A stretch of 64,000 nt of DNA from an uncultured Flavobacteriales bacterium (GTDB lineage Bacteria; Bacteroidota; Bacteroidia; Flavobacteriales_D; Parvicellaceae). Under the pieces are notes generated by a model. The model worked only from the letters and a program-made list of their open reading frames with translations. It had not been told where the DNA came from and ran no database searches. Within the stretch, counting starts at the first letter, position 1. Every line of letters begins with the position of its first letter. Both the position numbers and the translations under genes were made by a program. The DNA is taken from assembly GCA_913030835.1 (NCBI GenBank), contig CAJWDP010000001.1, positions 124,001-188,000 of the forward strand, given 5' to 3'. This document shows, one piece after another, positions 26,409-34,810 of this stretch.

Positions 26409-26512
26409 GTCTTTTTTCAATTAAATTTTGGCGTAAAGATAATTGTATAATTGGGATTTATAATTTAATATTGCCGTCCGTTTGGCAGAGCATTAGTTTT
26501 GCTTTTCGAAAC

Positions 26513-26586
26513 GCTTCTTTAGCTCAGTTGGTTAGAGCATCTGACTGTTAATCAGAGGGTCCTTGGTTCGAGCCCAAGAAGAAGCG
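26513..26586 (+). tRNA. tRNA-Asn (anticodon GTT)
   Basis: Folds as a complete 74-nt tRNA: acceptor GCTTCTT/AAGAAGC (26513-26519 with 26579-26585), D arm GCTC/GAGC, anticodon stem TCTGA/TCAGA with loop CTGTTAA (anticodon GTT), variable GGGTC, T arm CTTGG/CCAAG with loop TTCGAGC, discriminator G. The CCA end is not encoded. Confidence 0.97.
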
Positions 26587-26589
26587 CAG

Positions 26590-26619
26590 AAAGCCTTGGT
26601 CAATGATCAAGGCTTTTTT
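26590..26619 (+). terminator. terminator of tRNA-Asn
   Basis: Stem AAAGCCTTG (26590-26598) / CAAGGCTTT (26608-26616) followed by T residues to 26619, starting 3 bp after the tRNA. Confidence 0.88.
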
Positions 26620-26636
26620 GTGTCCTGAACCCAACA

Positions 26637-27044
26637 TTAAATGGGTATGAATTCAAATTGCATGGAGGTTAGGTCTTCAAATTCTCTTCCTGCCTCTTCT
26701 ATGTCCTCGTCCATTTCATCATACGCCCACTCAATTTTTAAGCGAATATTTTCGCTGCTACTGTCAATTTCATTGATTTTAAGCAATAGGTCCATGATGT
26801 ACTTTGCTGAGGATGAATTAAAATACTCAAAATGAAAGCGAACAGTGTGGTCTTCAGAATTTCCAAATTTTTGGGTACGGTAATACAATTGCCCACCCCA
26901 GTCTTCGATCCATTTCATGATCGGCTCATAAAAATCAGACACATGTTCGGGCCTACTCTCCCCCTTCAAGAAATACGTATTGCTTTCTAAATCCATCAGG
27001 ACTTCCGGCGAGTTGTCCGTTTGTTCAATTTTTAATGCTTTCAT
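26637..27044 (-). CDS. siaC: SiaC-family regulatory phosphoprotein
   Basis: A 135-residue cytoplasmic protein of the SiaC/DUF1987 family, the regulated partner in Sia-type switches. The family pattern is clear: an N-terminal SPEVLMDLESNTYFLKGESRPE strand region, FYEPIMKWIEDW, and FHFEYFNSSSAKYIMDLL. The NSSS stretch (residues 76-79) occupies the place of the phosphorylated threonine of the Pseudomonas protein, so phosphorylation by the adjacent SiaB-like kinase and removal by the adjacent PP2C are expected (inference). It is 9 bp after the TPR-PP2C gene. No diguanylate cyclase SiaD is present. Confidence 0.9.
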   Translation of the reverse strand: MKALKIEQTDNSPEVLMDLESNTYFLKGESRPEHVSDFYEPIMKWIEDWGGQLYYRTQKFGNSEDHTVRFHFEYFNSSSAKYIMDLLLKINEIDSSSENIRLKIEWAYDEMDEDIEEAGREFEDLTSMQFEFIPI

Positions 27045-27053
27045 AATTAAGTC

Positions 27054-28991
27054 TTATAGTCTAACTCCTAAAATTAATACGTCGTCTATTTGTTCTCTTC
27101 CGCTCTTCCAATTGTCAAAAGTTACTGAAAATTTGTCCTTTTGCTCATTCATGGTTTTAGTTGAATTGTCTCTCAACATTTCCCTAAACCTCTTTGGATA
27201 AAACTTCTTCCCGTCATTGCCTCCTTTTTGGTCGTAGAACCCATCTGAAAAAAGATAGACGGCATCTCCTTCTTTGCATGCAATTTCTTCACTGTTAAAA
27301 TTCTCATGTCCTAGTTGCTGTCCTATGTGAGTTTTACTTCCTTTTATTTCAATTATTTCATCGTTTGAAATTCTAATCATGGAGTTTCTTGATCCGGCAA
27401 ATAAAACCTTCTTTCTCGTGACGTCCACATTGACGATTACAATGTCTAGCCCATCTTTAATGGATACAGATTTGTTCTTTTTTATGTCGCCATTGCTAGG
27501 CTTTAATAAGTTGTACAGGTCATCGTTTAGGTGTTGCAATATTTCTGATGGTCCTTTGACTCCTTGATGCTTCACTATTTTCTCCAAGCTACTTATCGCC
27601 AAAACTGACATAAATGCCCCTGGAACGCCATGGCCTGTGCAATCAGCCACGGCAATTATACAATTATCAGAGTCTAGGAAACACCATGAAAAATCACCCG
27701 AAACAATGTCTCTCGGTTGGTTGTAAATGAAATGTTCATCAAATCTGTCTGAAAGTAATTCGTTACTGACCAGTAATGCATTCTGAATTTTTCTGGCATA
27801 AGAAATGCTATCCAAAATGTTCTTGTTTTTTTTATCCAGCTCAACATTCTGTTCTGCGATCTGCTCGTTTTTTTGTTTCAGCTTGCGATTGTTTCTTACA
27901 TACATTAGCACGAGTGCCAGCATCAAAATAGAAACCGAACCTATCGCGATTAGCCAGGCTCTAAAGCTATCGGCTTCTGCTTTTTCTTGTTTAAGCTCTG
28001 CTTCTTTCTTGGCAATTGTCAGATTCTTTTTGTCTATCGCATTTTGTTGAGCCTCGGCCTGTCGCTCATTAAGAATAAGCTGACTTTGCTGATTCAATAG
28101 TTTAAGCTCTTTAACTTGGTTCTCAACGCTTAAATTTTCGATTTCTTTTAATGATTTGACATTCGCTTGTTCTATGTTTTCAATGTATTTTTCGTTTTTT
28201 TCCTTGACGTCCTGATCAAAGCCGGTTAGCTGTTCGTTTTTGTTGGACTTGTTCTGTTCGATGTCCTTGATCGTCGATTTTATTTGCCCCTCCACAACCT
28301 CCATCTTTGATTCTTTTGCAATTTTCAATGCTTTGTTCAACCTTGATAAAGCTGACTCATAATCTCCATAGTTTGCATAAACTCTTCCTTGGTTGAGAAG
28401 TGTATTCGCATAGCTTTGCGGCTCATCCAATTCTTTATAAAGCTCGCTTGCCTTTTCATAGCTGGAAATTGACTCCTTCAGTTTTCCGGCTTTAAAGTAG
28501 TTGTATCCTATCCGAGAGTGGATTGACGCTATAGCTTTGGCATTGTTTCCTGATGATGTTATTGCGCTTTCATAGCTTGCTATTGATCTTGTGTGGTTGC
28601 CAAGCTCTGAGAAGCAAAACCCCAAGGACTCATATGCGTAGGAAGTTAGCTCAGGCTCTTGCTGGGATTCAGATATTCGAACTGCCGAATTATAAAAAGA
28701 TATTGCTCGTTTAAAGTTCTTGGATTTTTTACTGGCATTTCCTCCGTTGATCTGGCCTCTCAGTTCCTGTTTTGCATCTTGTTGATGTTTCGCATGGATA
28801 ATTGCCTGATTCGCATGAATTACTGCGTTTTGGTATTCTTTTTTCGAAAAATATAGCTCCGATATCGTGTTCTCGATGTTTGCTTTTTTTCTTTCGTCAG
28901 CACTTGAAAGCTCTGATTTGAGCGATGCAATATCTTGAGCGCAAATGTGATGCGCAAAAAACAACAATATGATTGTTCCGAAGACTCTCAT
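27054..28991 (-). CDS. TPR sensor with SpoIIE-type PP2C phosphatase (SiaA-like role)
   Basis: A 645-residue membrane phosphatase. Signal peptide at 1-18 (ending HHICAQ), periplasmic TPR repeats at about 30-240 (YESLGFCFSELGNHTRSIASYESA and following), a long coiled coil (about 260-340), one transmembrane helix at about 344-365, the linker ILDSISYARKIQNALL, then the PP2C domain (about 415-645) with DIVSGDFSW, ADCTGHGVPGAF, DGLDIVI, LFSDGFYDQ and QIDDVLILG. It probably dephosphorylates SiaC in response to a periplasmic cue. The ATG directly follows the siaB stop codon. Confidence 0.93.
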   Translation of the reverse strand: MRVFGTIILLFFAHHICAQDIASLKSELSSADERKKANIENTISELYFSKKEYQNAVIHANQAIIHAKHQQDAKQELRGQINGGNASKKSKNFKRAISFYNSAVRISESQQEPELTSYAYESLGFCFSELGNHTRSIASYESAITSSGNNAKAIASIHSRIGYNYFKAGKLKESISSYEKASELYKELDEPQSYANTLLNQGRVYANYGDYESALSRLNKALKIAKESKMEVVEGQIKSTIKDIEQNKSNKNEQLTGFDQDVKEKNEKYIENIEQANVKSLKEIENLSVENQVKELKLLNQQSQLILNERQAEAQQNAIDKKNLTIAKKEAELKQEKAEADSFRAWLIAIGSVSILMLALVLMYVRNNRKLKQKNEQIAEQNVELDKKNKNILDSISYARKIQNALLVSNELLSDRFDEHFIYNQPRDIVSGDFSWCFLDSDNCIIAVADCTGHGVPGAFMSVLAISSLEKIVKHQGVKGPSEILQHLNDDLYNLLKPSNGDIKKNKSVSIKDGLDIVIVNVDVTRKKVLFAGSRNSMIRISNDEIIEIKGSKTHIGQQLGHENFNSEEIACKEGDAVYLFSDGFYDQKGGNDGKKFYPKRFREMLRDNSTKTMNEQKDKFSVTFDNWKSGREQIDDVLILGVRL

Positions 28992-29543
28992 TTATTTAAC
29001 CTTCAGACGCACTTCAAGTAGAAAGAACTTTTTATTCTCATCCACATCCTGAAAAGTATAGTCTAAATTTCCTTCGCTATTGATCGCTATTTGTAGCATT
29101 CCAAGACCTGCTCCTCCCTTATTAGACACCTCCCCACCAATTAATTGTTTTTGATAGGCAGACTTGATTTCTTCCTGGGACTGGTTTTTGATCAGTTGTA
29201 GTCTGTTCTCCAACTCATTAATATTCTCTGTTTTTACCATGTTTCCACTATGGATTATAATGTGATCATCCCTTTTTGACACATTCAAAATTCCAAACCG
29301 GTCGCCATAAACTACATCTTCTGTGGTGTGTCTGGTGATGTTTTCTATACATTCAACAAAGCTGGAATACACTTTTTTGAAAATGAGTCTCTCCATACTG
29401 TCCGAATCCAGATTTTCCTTAAATGTGTTGATCAGGTGGTTCGAGATTTTGAATGACACATTCCCGAAGTAACACATTAAGATTTCGTGATCCTTCAAGT
29501 CTTCAAAGAGGGAATAAACATACCTGGGAGATAATGAAGTCAT
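28992..29543 (-). CDS. siaB: SiaB-family protein kinase
   Basis: Cytoplasmic GHKL-fold kinase of 183 residues. An N-box-like SSFVECIENITRHT and a glycine-rich GGAGLGMLQIA ATP-lid motif are visible. No phosphoacceptor histidine domain is present, as expected for a Ser/Thr kinase of the partner-switch type. First gene of a three-gene operon siaB - TPR-PP2C - siaC with 0 and 9 bp gaps, which strongly supports kinase, phosphatase and substrate acting together. Confidence 0.9.
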   Translation of the reverse strand: MTSLSPRYVYSLFEDLKDHEILMCYFGNVSFKISNHLINTFKENLDSDSMERLIFKKVYSSFVECIENITRHTTEDVVYGDRFGILNVSKRDDHIIIHSGNMVKTENINELENRLQLIKNQSQEEIKSAYQKQLIGGEVSNKGGAGLGMLQIAINSEGNLDYTFQDVDENKKFFLLEVRLKVK

Positions 29544-29774
29544 GTGAAGTGCAAGCTTTTCTTGGTCCTAGGTTTGAAATCTACAAAGATTTGTGCAATT
29601 CTAGGATATGACGCTTGGTTTTTCAAAATCGCAGTGAAGTTGTCCAAGCATTTTAATTTGTTGATCTTTTGCTCAGCGCTCAATCTGGCTAGTTATTCCG
29701 TTTGTAACGTGTATGCCGTTGATTGGGGAGCACAATCTTTTACTATATTTAGGCTTTCCTCGATCAAGTAAAGC

Positions 29775-29803
29775 TTGTAGTGTAGGATTAATATTTACCT
29801 TTG
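29775..29803 (+). promoter_or_regulatory. promoter of the universal stress protein gene
   Basis: TTG at 29775-29777 and a perfect -7 box TACCTTTG at 29796-29803, spaced 18 bp. The predicted leader is about 15 nt before the ATG at 29825. The rest of the 281-base divergent gap (29544-29824) holds no supported gene; an ATG-started frame there lacks any protein-like pattern. Confidence 0.6.
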
Positions 29804-29824
29804 TTGCACCAAAATTATTTGTAA

Positions 29825-30640
29825 ATGAGTCTTAAAAGTTTATTAGTCCCTGTTGACTTTAGTGATGTGTCAAGAGTCGCCATGGAGCACGCCGCAAAAC
29901 TTGCGGAAACCATCGATGCTTCCGTAGTGTTGTTGAACGTTGTTGGAAGTGCTGAAGAAGTGAATCCGGCGAAATTAAAATTGGCTGAGGAGGTCAAGAT
30001 TATTGCAAACTCAAATTCAAACATTGATGTTCGAGTAGCTGTAAGAATCGGAAACATTTTTGAGGACATTGCTGAGACTGCAGCTGAAGAAAGTGCCGTT
30101 TTGATCATTATGGGCACTCATGGAGCAAAAGGATGGCAAAAGCTTACGGGTAGTCATGCGCTGAAAGTAATAACCAGCTCAAAAGTTCCTTTCATCGTTG
30201 TGCAAAAGAAGGGGATCAAGAATACCGGGTATGATGACATTGTTGTGCCTATGGATCTTGGTGTGCACTCGAAACAAAAACTTGAGACCGTTGCAGAGAT
30301 TGCGAAATATTTTGACTCACGCGTTCACGTTTTTGCTGATCGGGTAGAAAGTGAGGCTGCAAAAGTGAAAAGCAACATTATTTTTGCTCATAAATACTTG
30401 TCGGAAAGAAATGTAAAGCACGACACTAAAGTTGCTGAGAAAGCAGGAGGTTTTGATGAGCAGGTTCTAGCTTATTCGAAAGAAGTAGATGCAGACCTAA
30501 TTGTAATCATGAATGAAGGCGGGGGTATGTTTGGTGGAAAGCACGAACAGGCGATGATTACCAATTCTGACGAAATCCCGGTAATGACGGTTAATGCAAA
30601 AGAATCTGGAAGAACCGGCGGGACTGTTTTTTCGCGTTGA
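29825..30640 (+). CDS. tandem universal stress protein (UspA-like)
   Basis: Two Usp domains in one 271-residue cytoplasmic protein. The first (about 1-130) starts KSLLVPVDFSDVSRVAM and has the ATP-binding pattern MGTHGAKGWQKLTGSHALKVI. The second (about 137-271) starts YDDIVVPMDLGVHSKQ and has lost the canonical Gly-rich nucleotide motif, suggesting only one site binds ATP. Divergent from siaB. Usp proteins respond to growth arrest and stress. Confidence 0.92.
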   Translation: MSLKSLLVPVDFSDVSRVAMEHAAKLAETIDASVVLLNVVGSAEEVNPAKLKLAEEVKIIANSNSNIDVRVAVRIGNIFEDIAETAAEESAVLIIMGTHGAKGWQKLTGSHALKVITSSKVPFIVVQKKGIKNTGYDDIVVPMDLGVHSKQKLETVAEIAKYFDSRVHVFADRVESEAAKVKSNIIFAHKYLSERNVKHDTKVAEKAGGFDEQVLAYSKEVDADLIVIMNEGGGMFGGKHEQAMITNSDEIPVMTVNAKESGRTGGTVFSR

Positions 30641-30750
30641 TTTTTAGCTAAAGGTCTTTTTAGGTTATTTATTAACTCGCATTAATCTGCCTAGGTTTGC
30701 GTACTTATTTGGCTTTGTTCAGCCCGTAAATTTCTCGTTAGTGAATTCGG

Positions 30751-33700
30751 CTAGTCTTTGTAGTTGTCCTCTTTCAGGCGCTGCTTGATTTCGTCGAGAT
30801 GCTTCATCTTCTTTTCCTGTCTTAGGGAAATCGCACTTTTCGTAAAGTATTTGTGCATGGTCAGAAATTTGACTTGAATCTCATCCCACATTCGGTCTGA
30901 GTTGATTTTGCCATGCTCTCTAAGCTCTACACGCAGTGTGTCTGAAATCTCATGAAAATCATCTCTCCCTAGATAGTCCAAGTCCGCGTCGCAAATGATT
31001 TCCTCTAGTTTGGACTGCGGATTGTGCGGAATGATTGTCGCATAAATGAGTTTAAAAACCATCTCCACCTGCTCCGGAGTATATCCATATTTAGGTAAGA
31101 TTTCAGCCGCCATATTTGCTCCTATAGGCTCGTTGGCATCATACTGTTCAACAAACCCGGCATCGTGATACGTTGCAGCAGACTTCAACACAAATATGTC
31201 CTCGTCCAACACTCCTTCCATGATAGCTATTCTCTCCGCCGCTTTTACCACATCATAGGTATGGTGTATCCCGTGATAATAGAGTTTAGGTGATAGTTTT
31301 TGCTTTAGAATCCGCATAATGTGTCGTTCCGCCTTTTGATAGTTGATCGAACTATAGACATGCAAGTTGACGTAATCCCAGAATCTCCGGTTTGGTGTTA
31401 CTCGATCCTCATTTTCTGAAAGGTGCGGCTTAATCCCATCAACAAAGTACATATCAATGTGGCCTTTGTTTTTGGCGGGAATTTTTCCTCTGTAAGTGCA
31501 GTCGAAATAGGGTTCGATGTATTCAAAGGTTTTTCCGGATACATTTACCTTTCCCACTTCTCCACTTTGCTCCATTCTTGCTGCAACATTAACAGAATTG
31601 CCCCAGATGTCGTATGCAATCCTTTTCGTTCCAATCACGCCAGCGATGACTTCACCTGTATGAATGCCTACTCTGAGCTGCCACCCCTCCTCTTGCTTGC
31701 CTTCTTCAATGTTTTTTTGCCTTGTCGCTTTGACATAATTCTGGATCTGTAATCCTGCTATTACCGTATTTATGGGGTTTTCTCTATCTCGAAGAGGTAT
31801 TCCCCCAGCCGCCATGTAGGCATCTCCAATCGTTTTGATTTTCTCAACATGATTGGATTCAACAATATTATCGAACTCCTTGAAGTAATTATCTAATATC
31901 CTCACAAGTTCCTGTGGTTTGATTGCTTCTGCATGGGATGTAAATCCAACAAAGTCTGTGAAAATAACCGATACTCTTTTGTAATTTCTTGTTCTTGCCT
32001 TTCCTTTATTTTTTAGTTCTTCTGCGGTTTCTCCGGGAAGGATATTTGCCAGAAGTTTGTCTGCTTTGTTTTTCTCCTGTTCTACCAAAGCTTTTTGTTT
32101 TTCCAGCGTCGATTTTTGTTCTTCTATCTTTTCTTTCTGTTCCGTGACGGTTCTAGTTCTCAGCTCTACCAATCTTGCCAAGGTTTCTTTTTGAACTTTG
32201 ATCGAATTGATTCTCCATCGCTGCAATAGAATGATCAGCAGTATCACAGCAACAATCAAAAACCCTCTGAACCACCATGTTTGCCAAAATGGAGGGGTAA
32301 CAATAATGCGGATGGTGGCGGGTTGGTCAGACCAAAACCCATCTGAATTTGAACCGAACACTTTGAAGGTGTATTCTCCTGGAGCCAAGTGTGTGTAATG
32401 AGCTTCTCTCCTGTTTCCAACTTCGTTGAAATTTTCTTCGTCGCCCTCAAGAATGTATTTGTATTGGTTTCCTTCGGGATGGGTATAGTGTAATCCCGCA
32501 TATCCAAAAGTGATGTTAGATTGTGTATAATCAAGCACGAGTTCCTGGGTAAATGAAGGGGCGTAGTTTATAACACTGCTGTTTTGCGGGTCTAGTGGCT
32601 TGTTAAACAGCATAATCTCTGTGATTGCCATTCTCGGCGGTGTTTTGTTTTCCTTAATGTCTTTAGGGTAAAAAGCATTGAATCCGTTTATGCCCCCAAA
32701 AAAAAGTTCGCCATTATCGGAGCGATGATATGCGCCTGTGTTGAATTCGTTGCTTTGAAGTCCGTCTGTAATTAAAAACGTCGTAAATAATTCGCTATCT
32801 ATATCCAACCGGCAAATGCCCAGGTTTGTGCTCATCCAAATTGTTCTTTTTTCACCTCCGATAACTCCATAAACCGCATTATTGGTTAGGCCATCTTTCT
32901 CCGTGTAAGTTTTAAATCTCTTTGTGACGGGGTCAAGCCTGTTTAGTCCGCCGCCATACGTGCCGGTCCAAATGGAGCCATCTGAATCTTCCCATATAGA
33001 AAGCACGAGGTCTGAGCTTATCGAGTTAGCATCAGAAGGGTTGTGCCTAAATGTTTTGAATTTAAACTCTTCTTTTCCGTTTTTTTCTGAAACTACCAGC
33101 TTACACAAGCCCTCTTCTGTTGCTATCCAGTAGTTGCTTTTTGAATCCAGCATAACGGATCTACAAATGTCAGTTGGCAAAGAGTTTGGATTGTCTATAC
33201 TGTGCTGAAAAAAAAGAGCCTCCCCGGTGGTCGTGTTGTACCTTCCCAATCCTTCTCTGCATGCAAGCCACAGGAATTCTCTATCTCTTATCATTTCATA
33301 AACTCTGGTGTGCTTGTATCGATCTTCTCTAAAAGCAACCGGGATGTACTTGGCCGACTTTAAATCCGATGATAGGTCGACCTTATAGAGTCCGTCTATT
33401 GAACCCGCCCATATAATTCCATCTGATCCAAACTCAATTGCATTGATGCTGTTGTTGTTTGGTTCGTTCGGGTTGTTTCCCTTGAACGGGTAGTTGTTGA
33501 CTGTGCCGTTTTCCCGATCTATTCGGGCTATGCCCTCTCTGTTTCCTATCCATACGATCCCATTCTTATCTTTCTTAATGGTCCAAATATTGTCGTCTAG
33601 CAACCCTTCGTCACCATAGTCTCCTTTTATGTGCTCAAACGCTTGTTTTAGTGGGTCAAATTTGCTGACTCCTTCTTGAGTTCCAATCCAAATTGAGCCT

Positions 33701-34665
33701 GAATTGTCGCCTATCATGGAATACACGATCTGGTGACAAAGGCTTGTTTCATCAAAGTCGTTTTTAGTAAAGTTGTTCACCTGAACTCCTTTGTCTTTTA
33801 TAAAAATCTGATCCAGCCCCTTACCCTCGTAGCCACACCATACAGTACCCGATTTTTCAGTAAATATCACATTTACATTCTCACCTGAAAGTCCGTCTTT
33901 TATGCCGTATCTTGTGAATTGGTTGCCGTCAAATCGGCTGATCCCTTTATTTGTTGCCAACCAAATTCTATTTAAATGATCCTGAAAGATGTCGTTCACA
34001 AAATTGCCGTTGAGCGAGTTGCTATCTTCACTGTTGTAGCGGAAATTGTCAAAAGATCTATGGTTTTTCTGCAGAACATACAATCCCTTTCCATGAGACC
34101 CAGCTAAAATGTCTCCTCTCTTGTTAATATTTAGTTTGTTGATTACTGCCGCGCCCAGTCCGTCTCCCGACCCATATTCTACAATGGATGAATCTTTTGT
34201 TGAAAACCTCAATAATCCGCCCCCTACATTTCCAGACGCCACCCATAGGTTACCATCCCTGTCCATTGCAAGAGAGTTGATCTGCCCTCCTTCAAGTACT
34301 TCGTGGCCACGAAGTCTAGTGAAGGTCTCCTTTTTTGGGTCAAATACATTTACTCCTCCACTCTCTGTTCCAATCCAAAACAATCCATTGTCGTCTTGTA
34401 TGATGTTCTTTATATAGCTATTGGATAATGAATTGATGTTGGAAGGGTCGTGTTTAAAAACATCAAATGTATATCCATCAAATCTGTGCAAACCATCCTG
34501 AGTGCCAACCCATATGAATCCGTGGCTATCCTCAATCATTGCATTTGCCGAGCTTTGAGTCAAACCGTCTTCCAACGTGTAATTATCAAATCGAATGCTT
34601 CTCGTTTGCCCATGGGCGGAAACAATAAAAACGACAAAAAACAAAAATGTAAATATGAATTTCAT
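30751..34665 (-). CDS. propeller receptor with adenylate cyclase and HD domains
   Basis: A 1304-residue membrane signalling protein. Signal peptide 1-19; Reg_prop beta-propellers about 25-670 (repeated GxIWxGTxxG); Y_Y_Y domain about 705-790; transmembrane helix about 797-815; coiled coil 825-885; class III cyclase 895-1075; HD domain about 1110-1270. The cyclase has metal Asp D904 and D948, adenine-specifying K944 and D1019, and N1026/R1030, all as in ATP-using enzymes. The HD core shows H1131, H1134/H1135, H1167-D1168 and D1226/D1228. It should make cAMP on binding a periplasmic ligand. The HD part might hydrolyse cAMP or another nucleotide (inference). Confidence 0.93.
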   Translation of the reverse strand: MKFIFTFLFFVVFIVSAHGQTRSIRFDNYTLEDGLTQSSANAMIEDSHGFIWVGTQDGLHRFDGYTFDVFKHDPSNINSLSNSYIKNIIQDDNGLFWIGTESGGVNVFDPKKETFTRLRGHEVLEGGQINSLAMDRDGNLWVASGNVGGGLLRFSTKDSSIVEYGSGDGLGAAVINKLNINKRGDILAGSHGKGLYVLQKNHRSFDNFRYNSEDSNSLNGNFVNDIFQDHLNRIWLATNKGISRFDGNQFTRYGIKDGLSGENVNVIFTEKSGTVWCGYEGKGLDQIFIKDKGVQVNNFTKNDFDETSLCHQIVYSMIGDNSGSIWIGTQEGVSKFDPLKQAFEHIKGDYGDEGLLDDNIWTIKKDKNGIVWIGNREGIARIDRENGTVNNYPFKGNNPNEPNNNSINAIEFGSDGIIWAGSIDGLYKVDLSSDLKSAKYIPVAFREDRYKHTRVYEMIRDREFLWLACREGLGRYNTTTGEALFFQHSIDNPNSLPTDICRSVMLDSKSNYWIATEEGLCKLVVSEKNGKEEFKFKTFRHNPSDANSISSDLVLSIWEDSDGSIWTGTYGGGLNRLDPVTKRFKTYTEKDGLTNNAVYGVIGGEKRTIWMSTNLGICRLDIDSELFTTFLITDGLQSNEFNTGAYHRSDNGELFFGGINGFNAFYPKDIKENKTPPRMAITEIMLFNKPLDPQNSSVINYAPSFTQELVLDYTQSNITFGYAGLHYTHPEGNQYKYILEGDEENFNEVGNRREAHYTHLAPGEYTFKVFGSNSDGFWSDQPATIRIIVTPPFWQTWWFRGFLIVAVILLIILLQRWRINSIKVQKETLARLVELRTRTVTEQKEKIEEQKSTLEKQKALVEQEKNKADKLLANILPGETAEELKNKGKARTRNYKRVSVIFTDFVGFTSHAEAIKPQELVRILDNYFKEFDNIVESNHVEKIKTIGDAYMAAGGIPLRDRENPINTVIAGLQIQNYVKATRQKNIEEGKQEEGWQLRVGIHTGEVIAGVIGTKRIAYDIWGNSVNVAARMEQSGEVGKVNVSGKTFEYIEPYFDCTYRGKIPAKNKGHIDMYFVDGIKPHLSENEDRVTPNRRFWDYVNLHVYSSINYQKAERHIMRILKQKLSPKLYYHGIHHTYDVVKAAERIAIMEGVLDEDIFVLKSAATYHDAGFVEQYDANEPIGANMAAEILPKYGYTPEQVEMVFKLIYATIIPHNPQSKLEEIICDADLDYLGRDDFHEISDTLRVELREHGKINSDRMWDEIQVKFLTMHKYFTKSAISLRQEKKMKHLDEIKQRLKEDNYKD

Positions 34666-34810
34666 TTCAAGAGCTGACCATTTGAATTCGCGTCAGTAGT
34701 TCTAAGATAGTTTATTCTAAAGAAAATCTTGTTTAATTCTAGTGCCAAAAAATATCCGCATTGTTCGATCTGTTGAAGATTCCAGAGTGACCCGTTTCTT
34801 TTGGCTTACG

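Noticed and set aside
29544-29771. 75-codon plus-strand frame in the siaB-usp gap
   Set aside because: No domain, no promoter before it, and composition like intergenic DNA. It ends before the usp promoter region.
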